Positions 8,901 to 16,377 of a stretch of DNA of 64,000 nucleotides are shown here, one piece after another; positions within the stretch are counted from its first letter, which is position 1, and the number at the start of each line of letters is the position of its first letter. The translations under genes and the position numbers were made by a program. This DNA comes from Halobaculum limi (GTDB lineage: Archaea > Halobacteriota > Halobacteria > Halobacteriales > Haloferacaceae): contig NZ_CP120468.1 in assembly GCF_029490015.1 (NCBI RefSeq), forward strand, positions 1,550,001 through 1,614,000. The letters run 5' to 3'. The notes beneath the pieces were generated by a model. The model saw only the letters and a program-made list of their open reading frames with translations, was not told the DNA's origin and made no database searches.

Positions 8901-11463
8901 GGAGGGCAATCTCGATCTCGTTGTTGGTCGGTCCACTGATGACGATGCGTATCTCGAAGAGCGGTACTCCTCTTCGAGTTCCACTGATGATGAGCAACTC
9001 GCGTTTACCGCCCAGGCGAACGCGACCTACTACATCAAAGTCGTGGGCAGAGATGCCTCGACAAACGCCTCGTACACGCTCTCGATTGATCGAGTCACCG
9101 CTGCGGAGACTGATGCATCTGAGCCCAACTGGGACCCCGCATCTGCAGCCCAAATCACAGAAGGGCGCTATGACCGTGAGCTCACGACCGGCGATACTGA
9201 CTGGTATGCGATTGACCTCAATGCCGGTGACACGCTCGCCGTCATCACGCGGTTCAGCAACGATGCAGGCAATCTTGATCTCACTGTCCGGACTAATCGC
9301 GATGACGACGACTACCTCGAGTACGTTGAAGGCGCCTCGAGTAACTCTGATAACGAGCAGGTCGCATTCACTGCTCGCCACAACGGCACCTACTATATCC
9401 ATATCGACGGCCGCGATCGCGACACGACGAACGCGCCGTACACGCTCATTGCCGACCGCGTCACGCCTGATGAAACAGACGCTGGTGAGCCGACGTGGAA
9501 CGCAGGATCGGCCGCGCCGATTACTGAAGGCAGCGGGACGTATGAGATAACGCGCGGTGACACCGACTGGTACGAAATCTCGCTCAATGCCGGTGATACG
9601 GTCAACATCACTGCGTTCTTCGACAACAGTGCTGGAAATCTCGATATGGAGGTGCGTGCGAATACTGATGATGACGACTACCTTGAGTACATCCGCGGTT
9701 CGAATTCAAACTCGGATAACGAGCAACTCGCATTCACAGCTCGTCACAACACCTCCTACTACATCCATATCGATGGGCGGAATCAGTACACGACAGCCGC
9801 CCGGTACACACTCGATGTTGATCGTGTCGAGCCGGATGAGACGGATGGCTCTGAGCCACAGTGGGACCGTGAGTCGGCAGCCACGATCACAGAGGGCAGA
9901 TACGACTTCGAGTTCCCTGCAGGCGACACAGACTGGTATGCGATTTCGTTGAATGCCGGCGACTCAGTCAACATCACGGCACTGTTCAACAACAGCCAGG
10001 GCAATTTGGATATCGAGGTTCGCCACGACGATGATGACGATCGCTATCTCGAATACGTAGAGAGCTCGTCGACGGAGTCCGACAACGAGCAACTCGCGTT
10101 CACGGCGCGGCAAGATGGCGTCTACTACATCCACGTCGATGGCCGGGACCAAGACCGGACGGCAACGAACTACACTCTCGACGTTGACCGCCTCACGCCA
10201 TCGGAGAACGACCCCTCCGAGCCGACATACGGCACGAGCTCTGCCGACCCGGTTGAGCCAGGGGCTTACAATCGGACACTCGTTCACGGCGACGTTGACT
10301 GGTACGTGATTGGCCTGTCTGAGGGAGAACAACTCAACACCTCCATCCTATTCGATGATAGTGTTGGGAATCTCGACCTTGAGGTCCGTGCTGACGACGA
10401 TGATGACGGATACATCGAGTACATTGACGCCTCAGACAGCTACACCGATGATGAGCAGCTGACGATCACTGCTGACACCACTGGGGTCTACTACATCAAG
10501 GTTGACGGCCGAGATGACGACACAACCGCTGCGCCGTATCAACTCCGTGTGGACCGCAGTGGTGGGCCAGCCCCGCTTGATCTTGATATCGAGAGCCGAA
10601 AATTACCCAATGGCTCTGTGGATATCTCTGTCGTCGTCACGAACACGAAGTCCACGACCGCCACCGACGTCATTGTTGATGGCGCACAAATCGGTGGGAA
10701 TTGGCGTGTCGTCAATAACAGTTCCGAGGGTGGTGTCTGGGGCGCAGACATCACGTGGCAATGGGAATCGATTGCAAGCGGAGAGTCGAAACGGGCAACG
10801 CTCGTGCTCGCGCCTCGAGACAGTGCGCGACGGACGCCTCGATTCGCCACCTTCGAGGCACGCAATTCGACAGCCCGCCTTGACACAGCGGTGACCTCGT
10901 TGTGGCTCATTAACCGCTCACAGAGAGCGTTCAATGCCGATGCGGAGTTCACCATCACGCCAGACACGCCCGTTGCCGGTGAACAGGTGCAGTTCGATGC
11001 AAGTCCATCGACTGGTAACTCGACAATCGTCGCGTACAGATGGGACCTTGACAACGACGGTGCCGTCGATGCGACAGGGCCGACAGCTGCTCGCACATTC
11101 ACCAGCGGCGGGGATTACTTGGTCACAGTCTCAATCGAGACGGAGCGGGGAGCTACAGATCAAATTACAAAACGCCTCACCGTCGCTGCAAACGAATCTG
11201 ACTCCGATAACGGAACGTCGGCTCCGCCTGCACTCCCCGGGTTTGCGGCGCCAACTGACCCGGATGGTGATGGCTATTACGAAGACGTCAATGGTGATGG
11301 CAGGTTCACCATTGCCGACATTCAAACGCTGTTCACCAATCTGAACAGCTCAGCGGTTGCTGAGACACCTTCGGGCTATGACTTCAATGATGACGGCACG
11401 ATCGATATCGTGGACGTCCAACGGCTCTACGTTGAGCTAGTCCCACCTGAAGACTCAAAGTAA
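2929..11463 (+). CDS. Giant secreted protein: 16 PPC-like repeats, three PKD-like domains, C-terminal dockerin
   Basis: The protein has 2,844 residues from ATG 2929; an in-frame TTG at 2911 would add six residues before the signal peptide and is less likely. A Sec-type signal peptide occupies about residues 1-36. A long Thr/Ser/Pro linker (about 75-185) probably forms an O-glycosylated stalk. There are then 16 copies of a ~122-residue PPC-like (bacterial pre-peptidase C-terminal) domain, recognisable by GDTDWY, GNLDL and an Asp-rich DxDxDxYxEY loop that could bind calcium. They fall in blocks of 6, 5 and 5, each closed by a CARDB/NEW3-like domain (SSEGGQWSSD motif) and a PKD-like domain. The C-terminus carries two dockerin-type calcium loops (DVNGDGRFTIADIQ and DFNDDGTIDIVDVQ). 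There is no protease domain and no membrane anchor. The likely role is an extracellular scaffold or adhesin, possibly docked onto another protein. Confidence 0.88.
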   Translation: MSDQDSSSSIAWTQKVAVVLITVLVASSPVVGAVSAGQATTDSDSSLSIPLLGADSGEWLGGLETDSTAQTATSTPGPNETTTPRTTTSTPPPSETATPSATSTPTSTPTSTPASTPTSTPTSTPTSTPTTTPSSNSTSTPTSTPTSTSTPESTSTPTSTPDPTNNSTTTAGETNSTTNESTSTAQQTAETLAAKNISEGQIEGELADGEVHVYQIDLDAGDTLNVTLLFENAAGNLDLVVGRNTDSDAYLEQQREYSRSDTDNESVALTARANDTFTIRVSGRTETTNNSYTLDVNRVTPDETDRKEPNWNPASASTVTEGRYNLNITTGDTDWHKIDLDAGDTLTVITRFSNAAGNLDLSIHRDTDGDGYYERLEDSHSNTDNEQVAFTARANASYYINIKGRDQYSTRAAYTLVLDRVTPNETAATEPNWNPESAAHITEGTYADREITRGDTDWYAINLSAGDTVNISAIFSDEIGNLDLEVRRDRDSDTYYEYIEGTSSNSDNEQVAFTARANDTYYIHIEGRNQYTTAATYDLIVNRTTPDETDSDEPNWNAQSAAPITEGQYEREFLTGDTDWYALSLNAGDTVNISALFNNSQGNLDLTVRANTDDDQYLEYVEGASTNSDNEQVAFTARQNTTYYIHIDGREQYSTSADYTLAIDRVTPNETDATEPNWNTKSATPLSEGRYNLEFTQGDDDWYAVDLNAGDTLNLSVLFEQSDGNLDLSVRSDTDGDGYLEYVEDSSTNSDNEQVAFTALHSGTYYVHIDGRDQYTTAAPYTLVVDRVTPDENDPAEPTFSRASAAPLPASGTTFNLTRGDVDWYVIGVRAGEELTISAGFDHSVGDLEMDVYSNTDQDGDLDYVDSAQTNTDDESLSLGVSETGFYYVRVYGDDDDTTATPYTLTTSSTGSEPPVNLSVTREELPNGRLNISVVVTNTRASSADQVTVDLAQIGGDWTIESRSSEGGQWSSDFSWQWASLAGGESKRASIIIDKRTDQRPSPRVATVTVSNSSANTDAEVVSLWRENTTTTGDELTVEFDWEPTSPTTADSITFTGNASTTANASDISYAWDLDSDGLAEATGTSATRSFPLAGEFPVTLMVRDGNGNTNRTTKFVSVSPAGNLDEEPNDLQEDSTNVIEGRYNREITSGDVDWYAINLSAGTTVNISTLFDTDTGDLSLVVGRNTDNDEYLEERYRSYTDTDNEQLAFTATANATYYIRVEGERDTSTAPYTLSIDRVTPAETDASEPNWDPESATKLTEGRYDRELTVGDTDWYAINLSAGDTLTAIARFSNSAGNLDLTVRRDTDGDQYYEYIEGASSNSDNERVAFTATQNGTYYVHIDGRNRDTTSALYTLVLNRVTPDENDASEPTWDSDSAAEVTEGRYNRTITAGDVDWYAVDLNAGDTVNISVLFDNNVGNLDFVVRSNHDNDDYLEYIEGASSNSDNEQVAFTARHNGTYYINIEGRHQYTTQAPYTLAIDRVTPNETDATEPQWDLDSATTVTEGRYDLEFTQGDTDWYAIRLDAGDTVDIRALFEDSEGNLDLTVRHNRDDDDYVEYLEDSTTNTDNEQLAFTAKQSGVYYIHVDGRNQYTTETPYTLDIDRVTPSENDASEPTYNRDSAAVITDGTISRNLTRGDVDYYVVGLAANEQLSLDVLFDNSRGNLNVELRGNTDDDEYVEYIDRASSNSDNESLSYRAERAGVYYIKVTGRDDDTTAAPYRLRLNTSDETPPVDVEATTKQLDSGNLNLTITVTNTQSSATSDVTVDGSQIGGNWQIESHSSEGGQWSSDISWQWDSLAAGETRQATVILSPRSQALSTPRFAVISAQNSSATTDVEAASLWVGNRSDLTSLEATFDWQPQPPAPGESLTLNATVTSSSASVTAYRWDVDSDGYIEATGKTASTSFPMQGMFPVELAVENADNQTARVTKFVTVGDANRDAVASNEQQSDATPLLEGRYRGSITADDTDWYAVNLAAGQTVNISTRFSNQEGNLDLVVGRSTDDDAYLEERYSSSSSTDDEQLAFTAQANATYYIKVVGRDASTNASYTLSIDRVTAAETDASEPNWDPASAAQITEGRYDRELTTGDTDWYAIDLNAGDTLAVITRFSNDAGNLDLTVRTNRDDDDYLEYVEGASSNSDNEQVAFTARHNGTYYIHIDGRDRDTTNAPYTLIADRVTPDETDAGEPTWNAGSAAPITEGSGTYEITRGDTDWYEISLNAGDTVNITAFFDNSAGNLDMEVRANTDDDDYLEYIRGSNSNSDNEQLAFTARHNTSYYIHIDGRNQYTTAARYTLDVDRVEPDETDGSEPQWDRESAATITEGRYDFEFPAGDTDWYAISLNAGDSVNITALFNNSQGNLDIEVRHDDDDDRYLEYVESSSTESDNEQLAFTARQDGVYYIHVDGRDQDRTATNYTLDVDRLTPSENDPSEPTYGTSSADPVEPGAYNRTLVHGDVDWYVIGLSEGEQLNTSILFDDSVGNLDLEVRADDDDDGYIEYIDASDSYTDDEQLTITADTTGVYYIKVDGRDDDTTAAPYQLRVDRSGGPAPLDLDIESRKLPNGSVDISVVVTNTKSTTATDVIVDGAQIGGNWRVVNNSSEGGVWGADITWQWESIASGESKRATLVLAPRDSARRTPRFATFEARNSTARLDTAVTSLWLINRSQRAFNADAEFTITPDTPVAGEQVQFDASPSTGNSTIVAYRWDLDNDGAVDATGPTAARTFTSGGDYLVTVSIETERGATDQITKRLTVAANESDSDNGTSAPPALPGFAAPTDPDGDGYYEDVNGDGRFTIADIQTLFTNLNSSAVAETPSGYDFNDDGTIDIVDVQRLYVELVPPEDSK
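3535..11196 (+). repeat. Higher-order coding repeat: three blocks of PPC repeats plus spacer and PKD domains
   Basis: GD-DWY motifs recur near 3553, 3919, 4290, 4654, 5023, 5386, then 6380, 6742, 7109, 7472, 7838, then 8828, 9191, 9554, 9924 and 10290. The period is about 366 bases within a block, with ~990 bases across each block junction. The block period is about 2.45 kb (unit 2 of block 2 to unit 2 of block 3). Units keep their identity by position: first units share GRNTD/GRSTD and LEERYxS, second units share a TRFSN-like segment, last units share a GVxWY-VIG-like core. This implies duplication of whole five-unit blocks, with one extra unit in block 1. Confidence 0.85.
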
Positions 11464-11471
11464 ACACCCCT

Positions 11472-11498
11472 GACGGCCTCTCAGTTCGAGAGTCCGTC
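11472..11498 (+). terminator. Hairpin after the giant gene
   Basis: GACGG and CTCTC (11472-11482) pair with GAGAG and CCGTC (11488-11498) around AGTTC, with one C/T mismatch. It starts 8 bases after the stop codon. There is no T-run, so termination is only likely. Confidence 0.4.
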
Positions 11499-11617
11499 GC
11501 AGTGCTAATTCCGGACTGGTATGCCAGGCTGTTATCCTCGCTTGTCGTTCAGCCTGAGTATCAGAACTCGATATTGTGACCCCATAACTTATCAATTGCC
11601 TGTCGTACCACCAACGC

Positions 11618-13672
11618 GTGCGATCGAGTGTTTGCGTGGTTGTTGTCTTCCTCTGCTGTAGTCTTGTGCTCCCTGTGATAGCTCCAACATCCGCGGCGAC
11701 TGCGGCTGATATCACCGTTGTCGATGGGAGTGTTACTCCTAATTCTGTGAGTACAGGCGGGAGTGTGCTGATCACAGTCAGTGTCGAGAATACTGGTGAT
11801 ACCTCAGGGACCAAGGACATCCGCATCACCGCGAGTGGCTCGCAGGTTGCGACGCGGAGCGTCACTGTCGATGCTGGCTCGACCAAAACTATTGACACGA
11901 CAGTGAGCTTCGGGACTGCCCGCTCATATCTAATTCGAGCGAATGGTGTCCGACTCGGGACTGTCGAGGTGACTGAGGGAAGTACCGCACCAGGGACAGA
12001 CGTCATCGAAACATCTTCTGGCGCGACGATCAACATTGGTGAAGCCCGAATTGGACAGCAAGTGACCGTGGGCACTGGCCAAGCAGTTACGCAGGGCAGC
12101 ACTGGGCTCACAGGGCTTGAGATGGATTTAGGTGACAGTACTGGTGGCTTTCGCGTCGAGGTGACGCCACCGCAGGCGAGCCCGCCCGCAGGTCGCCCAG
12201 CAGTTGATGAAGCCCGTGACGGCGCTCGCGGGCTGTTCTACTTCGAAGCGACTCCTCTGGGAAGTGAGGTCCCCGTATTCAACGGTGTGACGTACAAATT
12301 CTCCGTTGCGACACCGGACTTGCCAGACGGCGTCACGCCCGAGCAGGTCGTTCTCTTACGATATAACACAGATGAGGAGCGCTGGGCCGAGCGACCCACA
12401 ACGTACCTCGGTAACGAGGAGTACGAAGCGCAATCACCAGGGTTTTCATCATATGCAATCGGCGTTAGGGTTCTGGAGCCGACATTTTCGATCCAAGAGA
12501 CAGGTATTACTACGCGTGAACCCGCGGTTGGTGAAGAGACAACTGTAGAAGCGACCATCGCCAACACCGGTGACGCGAGTGGGACGTTCACCGCAAACCT
12601 GACTGTCAACGGTGCGGTTCTGGATGAACAGTCGGTCGAACTCAGTCCCGGCGAATCACAGACGGTCGAGTTCACTGTGAGCTTCGATGAGACAGGAGCG
12701 TACGACGTCGCCGTCAGCGGCCAGGCAGCCGCTGTCATTGAGGTAGTCGAAGCTCAAGCCCCATCAGAACGCGAATCAGTTACTGAGGAATCAGAAACAC
12801 AGGTAGCGGTATCTACTGAGACTCCCCTGCACCTTGTTGAACGGACTATCGTAGGCGTTGGAATCTTTGGAGTTGTCTTGGGTGCGATCTACTTCCGCAG
12901 CCGCCGCGAGGATGATCTTGACGATACGTCTGGTGATGCAGTGACAGGAACTGCTGATACAGATAGCCGCCTCGACGCCGTCGACGATCTCGTGAGCGAT
13001 GCTGAGGCTGCCCGCGCGAACGGGAACTTCGATACCGCTGTGGAAACCTACGATGAAGTATTGGAGGAGTATACCGCGATCCGTGAGACGCTCCCAGCCG
13101 ATGATGACCAGAGTGACGAGGTCGAAACGGCAGTCACGGCTGCGCAAACCGCCCGGAGTGAGGTTGCGACATTGGCGACGACGAAAGAAGACGTCGAGGA
13201 GACGCTTGCAGCTGCCGAACGGCAGTTCCTCGAGGGAATCATTGCCCACGTGCAAGGAGAGTCGGTGCTCGCGAAAACACGCTATCGGAGTGCCCGGAGT
13301 CGCTTCGAAGAGAGCACTGATCTGCTCTCGAATGTTGATGCAACTGAGGTGCTTGAGACTGTCTCAGTGACGCCAGAGACGCAGGCGAGCCTCTCACAAC
13401 TCCCGGAGTCGCTTGAGTCGCATCCAGATATCTCAGCTAAGTTGTTGGAGACACTCGCGGAGACCGATGTGACCACACCCGCAGACCTTGCTGATAGCGA
13501 CCTTGACTTGGAAGAACAGTTCACAGCTGTGGAAGCTGACGACGACGAGCTGCTTGCTACACTGACCGCACTCTCGTGGTGGCACGAACCAGACGAGGAG
13601 AAAGAATGGACGCTCGAAGAGATTGAGCGGCGAATCGACCAAGCTGGTCAAGGGCGGCGCGCGTGCTTGTGA
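11618..13672 (+). CDS. Single-pass surface protein with PGF-pre-PGF ectodomain and large helical cytoplasmic tail
   Basis: The protein has 684 residues from GTG 11618, which opens directly into a signal peptide (about 1-29). Domains in order: CARDB-like (31-118), PGF-pre-PGF type (127-283), CARDB-like (288-376), an acidic linker, one membrane helix (about 409-426), then about 258 residues predicted in the cytoplasm. The tail is acidic and helical with a TPR-like segment (EAARANGNFDTAVETYDEV, near 475) and ends in a Trp-containing region. The ectodomain is a close paralogue of the end of the protein at 1-2628, but only this copy has a large internal tail. It converges on the FtsZ-like/GTPase operon. 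By inference, it could couple the extracellular matrix to an internal machine. No enzymatic motif is seen. Confidence 0.82.
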   Translation: MRSSVCVVVVFLCCSLVLPVIAPTSAATAADITVVDGSVTPNSVSTGGSVLITVSVENTGDTSGTKDIRITASGSQVATRSVTVDAGSTKTIDTTVSFGTARSYLIRANGVRLGTVEVTEGSTAPGTDVIETSSGATINIGEARIGQQVTVGTGQAVTQGSTGLTGLEMDLGDSTGGFRVEVTPPQASPPAGRPAVDEARDGARGLFYFEATPLGSEVPVFNGVTYKFSVATPDLPDGVTPEQVVLLRYNTDEERWAERPTTYLGNEEYEAQSPGFSSYAIGVRVLEPTFSIQETGITTREPAVGEETTVEATIANTGDASGTFTANLTVNGAVLDEQSVELSPGESQTVEFTVSFDETGAYDVAVSGQAAAVIEVVEAQAPSERESVTEESETQVAVSTETPLHLVERTIVGVGIFGVVLGAIYFRSRREDDLDDTSGDAVTGTADTDSRLDAVDDLVSDAEAARANGNFDTAVETYDEVLEEYTAIRETLPADDDQSDEVETAVTAAQTARSEVATLATTKEDVEETLAAAERQFLEGIIAHVQGESVLAKTRYRSARSRFEESTDLLSNVDATEVLETVSVTPETQASLSQLPESLESHPDISAKLLETLAETDVTTPADLADSDLDLEEQFTAVEADDDELLATLTALSWWHEPDEEKEWTLEEIERRIDQAGQGRRACL

Positions 13673-13764
13673 ACTGAGGCAACCAACCACTCCCTCCCCG
13701 GCATCAGTACCGATTGGAAAACAAGGACTTCTGCCTGTAATTTCGGCAAGTCAACGCACAGCCG

Positions 13765-14931
13765 TCAGATCGGCAGGGCGTCAGGGAAGAGAATGAATGC
13801 GAGTGAACCGCCCACGAGGAGCAACCCAGCCAGGACCATCACAATCGCGAGTATCGTTCCTTGGTCGGCAGGAATGACACCGCTGGAACTGCCCGAGCTA
13901 TTAAACGAGTCTCCGAGTGAGCCCTCTTCAGGGCTGCCGAAGCTCCCACTACTGCTTTGAGAGGTGCTTGTTCCGCTTGTAGCTGACCCGGTCGTCGACG
14001 ATTGTGCTGTGGAAGTCGACCCCGGCGTCTTGAGCGTCGGCACTTGCTGTGTGATCTTCTGGCGGATTTCACCATCCGAAAGGCCGTGTCCTTTCGAGAG
14101 GCCTTCAACCGCTTCACGAATCTCTGTGACGGCCTGCTGCACCCCAGAGGGGTACATCGAGACTGTCGACGCTGAGTCGGTCTGTGCACGTCCGGTTTGG
14201 AGTGTGGGAACTTCGCCGAACACGACAGACCGGATCTCATCATCATCCAATCCGTGCGTCCGTGAGAGTTCGTTCACCGAACTGCGGACCGTGTTCACCG
14301 CCTCAAACACGTTCGACTCACGCGCAGACTCTTGGGCAGTTGACCACTGCTCAGCCGTCTCACCGAGCGGCGTCACACCACGGCCCTTCCCGGGGACGAC
14401 CACGAAATCGTACGTCGAGATCGAACTCGACTCAATCGAATCTGTGATCGCGGCTGTCGTGTAATTGGAGACGAACACGTTCAGTAAGCCCACAGCGTTG
14501 TCTTCATCGGCAACACCGAGTCGCGGGCGCCGTCCCTGTGAGAGGAGGTCCGAGACAATGTCGTGATCTACCTCGGTGCCTGGAACCTCATACTCCCCAT
14601 TACGAAGCACTTGATAGAGGTTCATCTCGCTGCTTGAGTTATCAATGGTATACCCCCAGTCACCCTCGATCGTCTCTTCGAGCGCATTCAACAGTTCACT
14701 GAGGTACTGATTATCTGAGCGTGTCTCAAAGCGCGCGTAGAACTGCTCTGAGCGCGCATTCTCGGACTCCTTGGCTCTGAAGAATACCGTGATGGTGAGC
14801 TGTCTGCCTGTCTCGATGGCGAATCGCACCCCGCCATAGAACAGGTCTTTGATTGATTCGTCGGTCTCGGCAGTAGCACTGCCATCCGCGTAGCGATTCC
14901 CCGTCGTGTCGTATACTGTGAGCGTTGACAT
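13765..14931 (-). CDS. Tail-anchored protein of the FtsZ-like/GTPase operon
   Basis: The protein has 388 residues and no signal peptide. The N-terminal ~180 residues look like a mixed alpha/beta cytoplasmic domain with no motif I recognise. Two copies of a ~33-residue helical motif follow (about 214-246 and 269-301), each with a VxxLSxxHGLxDxEIR core and ending VPTLxT. Next is a Ser/Thr/Gly-rich linker (about 302-352) and one C-terminal membrane helix (about 358-383), giving a tail-anchored topology. It is the last gene of the operon; its ATG is 3 bases after the GTPase stop codon, so the two are probably co-translated. The duplicated motif may be a docking element for the GTPase or the tubulin-like protein (inference). 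I do not recognise the family; it is not an obvious von Willebrand A protein. Confidence 0.75.
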   Translation of the reverse strand: MSTLTVYDTTGNRYADGSATAETDESIKDLFYGGVRFAIETGRQLTITVFFRAKESENARSEQFYARFETRSDNQYLSELLNALEETIEGDWGYTIDNSSSEMNLYQVLRNGEYEVPGTEVDHDIVSDLLSQGRRPRLGVADEDNAVGLLNVFVSNYTTAAITDSIESSSISTYDFVVVPGKGRGVTPLGETAEQWSTAQESARESNVFEAVNTVRSSVNELSRTHGLDDDEIRSVVFGEVPTLQTGRAQTDSASTVSMYPSGVQQAVTEIREAVEGLSKGHGLSDGEIRQKITQQVPTLKTPGSTSTAQSSTTGSATSGTSTSQSSSGSFGSPEEGSLGDSFNSSGSSSGVIPADQGTILAIVMVLAGLLLVGGSLAFILFPDALPI

Positions 14932-14934
14932 CGT

Positions 14935-16377
14935 TTACCTCAGCTTTTTGAGTAGTTCATCGAACCCGAAGCGGTTCGTGTTGCCGTTACGGTCGCGCAG
15001 TGGGACCCGTTCGCCATCGTCGGTGACTTTGGTCTGGTAGTACACCGGATGGATCTTCGCCCCGGACGTGTCCTGCACCAGCGTTCGCACTGCCTGACTG
15101 TTCTCCCGGAGTGTCTCGTTGGTGAACTCGCGGAAGTCATCGAAGTACTGGTGCGCCTCAAGCGACTGCTGCTCGCGGAACTGGTCAGCGAGGATGTCCG
15201 CTTTCGTTGCGACGAGAATGATGTCCTTCCCAGAGGCAACGTTGAGGATGTCGAAGTACGGCTCGATGCCGAGCTTCTCGTTGTTGTGATATCGCTCAAC
15301 GTCCACGAGAAGGACGATGGTGTCTGCCCCTTGGACACGCTCTGCAAGCCGCTGGAGCGTTGTGTCGTCGACCTGCTGGTCAGGGTTCATCAACACGTCT
15401 GGAAGTCGCTCAAGATACTCACCCGCGTAATCGAGGCTGGACACCCCGATGTTCTTCGGGAAGACCGTTCCGTCGATGAACTGGAAGCTGAGGTCTTCGA
15501 TGTCCTGTGCGCCTGTGGAGTCAACGTTCCACCCAGCTTCCGAATCTGCGGCGTCGAGTGTCCCCACAAGGTCCATCAGGTCACTGCTCGGGTTGAGTGG
15601 CGTGTCAGAGTCGCGGCTTTCCGCGTCTTCGAGCGCCGCGAGGTACGCTCCGACGAGGAACAGCGACTTCCCCGAGCCACGCGGCCCGAGGACGAAGAAC
15701 TGCTCATCGGAGTCGTACTTCACGAATCGGCCGAGCGTGACGACGAACACCCCGCTCATCAGTAGGTTGGTGAAGATACCCGAGGTATCCACCGAAAGCG
15801 AGGGTGTAACCGCGTGCAACACCAGCCCCTGCTGACTCACGGTGAACACTTCGGGATACTGAATATGGTACTCGAGGAGCCCAACGACGACAACCAGCGT
15901 CAATACGTAATACAGCAGAAGCGCAGAGCGACGGAACTCACGTGCCTCCGCCGTCTGCACCTCAGTCAGCTTTCTGCCGCCACCAAGCAAGACACCGATG
16001 ACGACACCTGCGGCAACCCACCCGTAGTTCTGGCCAAGCCCGAGATTCGGGAGGAACAGCCCGATTGATGACAGGGCAGCGAGCGCGGTTGCCGTACCAA
16101 CCCACAGCAGAATCCCCTGAACGCGCTTTTTCGGGTCGAGCGTCAGCAGGACCAACAATCCGAGGAACGTCCCAAACGCGAATGAGGCGAACTGTGCCAG
16201 CGTGATCGACAGGATGGGATCCAGCGAGATGATGATCGGCCGGATGAAATGTGAGTCTCGCCACGCCTCACCGAGGGTGAGGAATAACGGGCCGGCGACG
16301 GCAATCATCACGACGAAATAGATCAGCAGCTTGATCTTCTCGCCGTGATTTTCAAGTGTTTCTGTGAGGCCAGCCAT
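14935..16377 (-). CDS. Polytopic membrane protein with cytoplasmic TRAFAC-like GTPase domain
   Basis: The protein has 480 residues. Hydrophobic segments lie at about 15-37, 56-80, 88-108, 118-132, 150-170 and 200-217. A P-loop GTPase domain follows: G1 GPRGSGKS (231-238), a DYAG G3-like motif (316-319), a hydrophobic strand ending LLVDVERY, and a G4-like TKAD (391-394; the usual N is T). The domain is expected on the cytoplasmic face. The ATG overlaps the stop codon of the FtsZ-like gene by one base (TAATG), which indicates translational coupling. Pairing of an FtsZ/tubulin-like protein with a distinct GTPase is the hallmark of the FtsZl context described for bacteria and archaea. A role in membrane remodelling is inferred from that context only. 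Confidence 0.82.
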   Translation of the reverse strand: MAGLTETLENHGEKIKLLIYFVVMIAVAGPLFLTLGEAWRDSHFIRPIIISLDPILSITLAQFASFAFGTFLGLLVLLTLDPKKRVQGILLWVGTATALAALSSIGLFLPNLGLGQNYGWVAAGVVIGVLLGGGRKLTEVQTAEAREFRRSALLLYYVLTLVVVVGLLEYHIQYPEVFTVSQQGLVLHAVTPSLSVDTSGIFTNLLMSGVFVVTLGRFVKYDSDEQFFVLGPRGSGKSLFLVGAYLAALEDAESRDSDTPLNPSSDLMDLVGTLDAADSEAGWNVDSTGAQDIEDLSFQFIDGTVFPKNIGVSSLDYAGEYLERLPDVLMNPDQQVDDTTLQRLAERVQGADTIVLLVDVERYHNNEKLGIEPYFDILNVASGKDIILVATKADILADQFREQQSLEAHQYFDDFREFTNETLRENSQAVRTLVQDTSGAKIHPVYYQTKVTDDGERVPLRDRNGNTNRFGFDELLKKLR

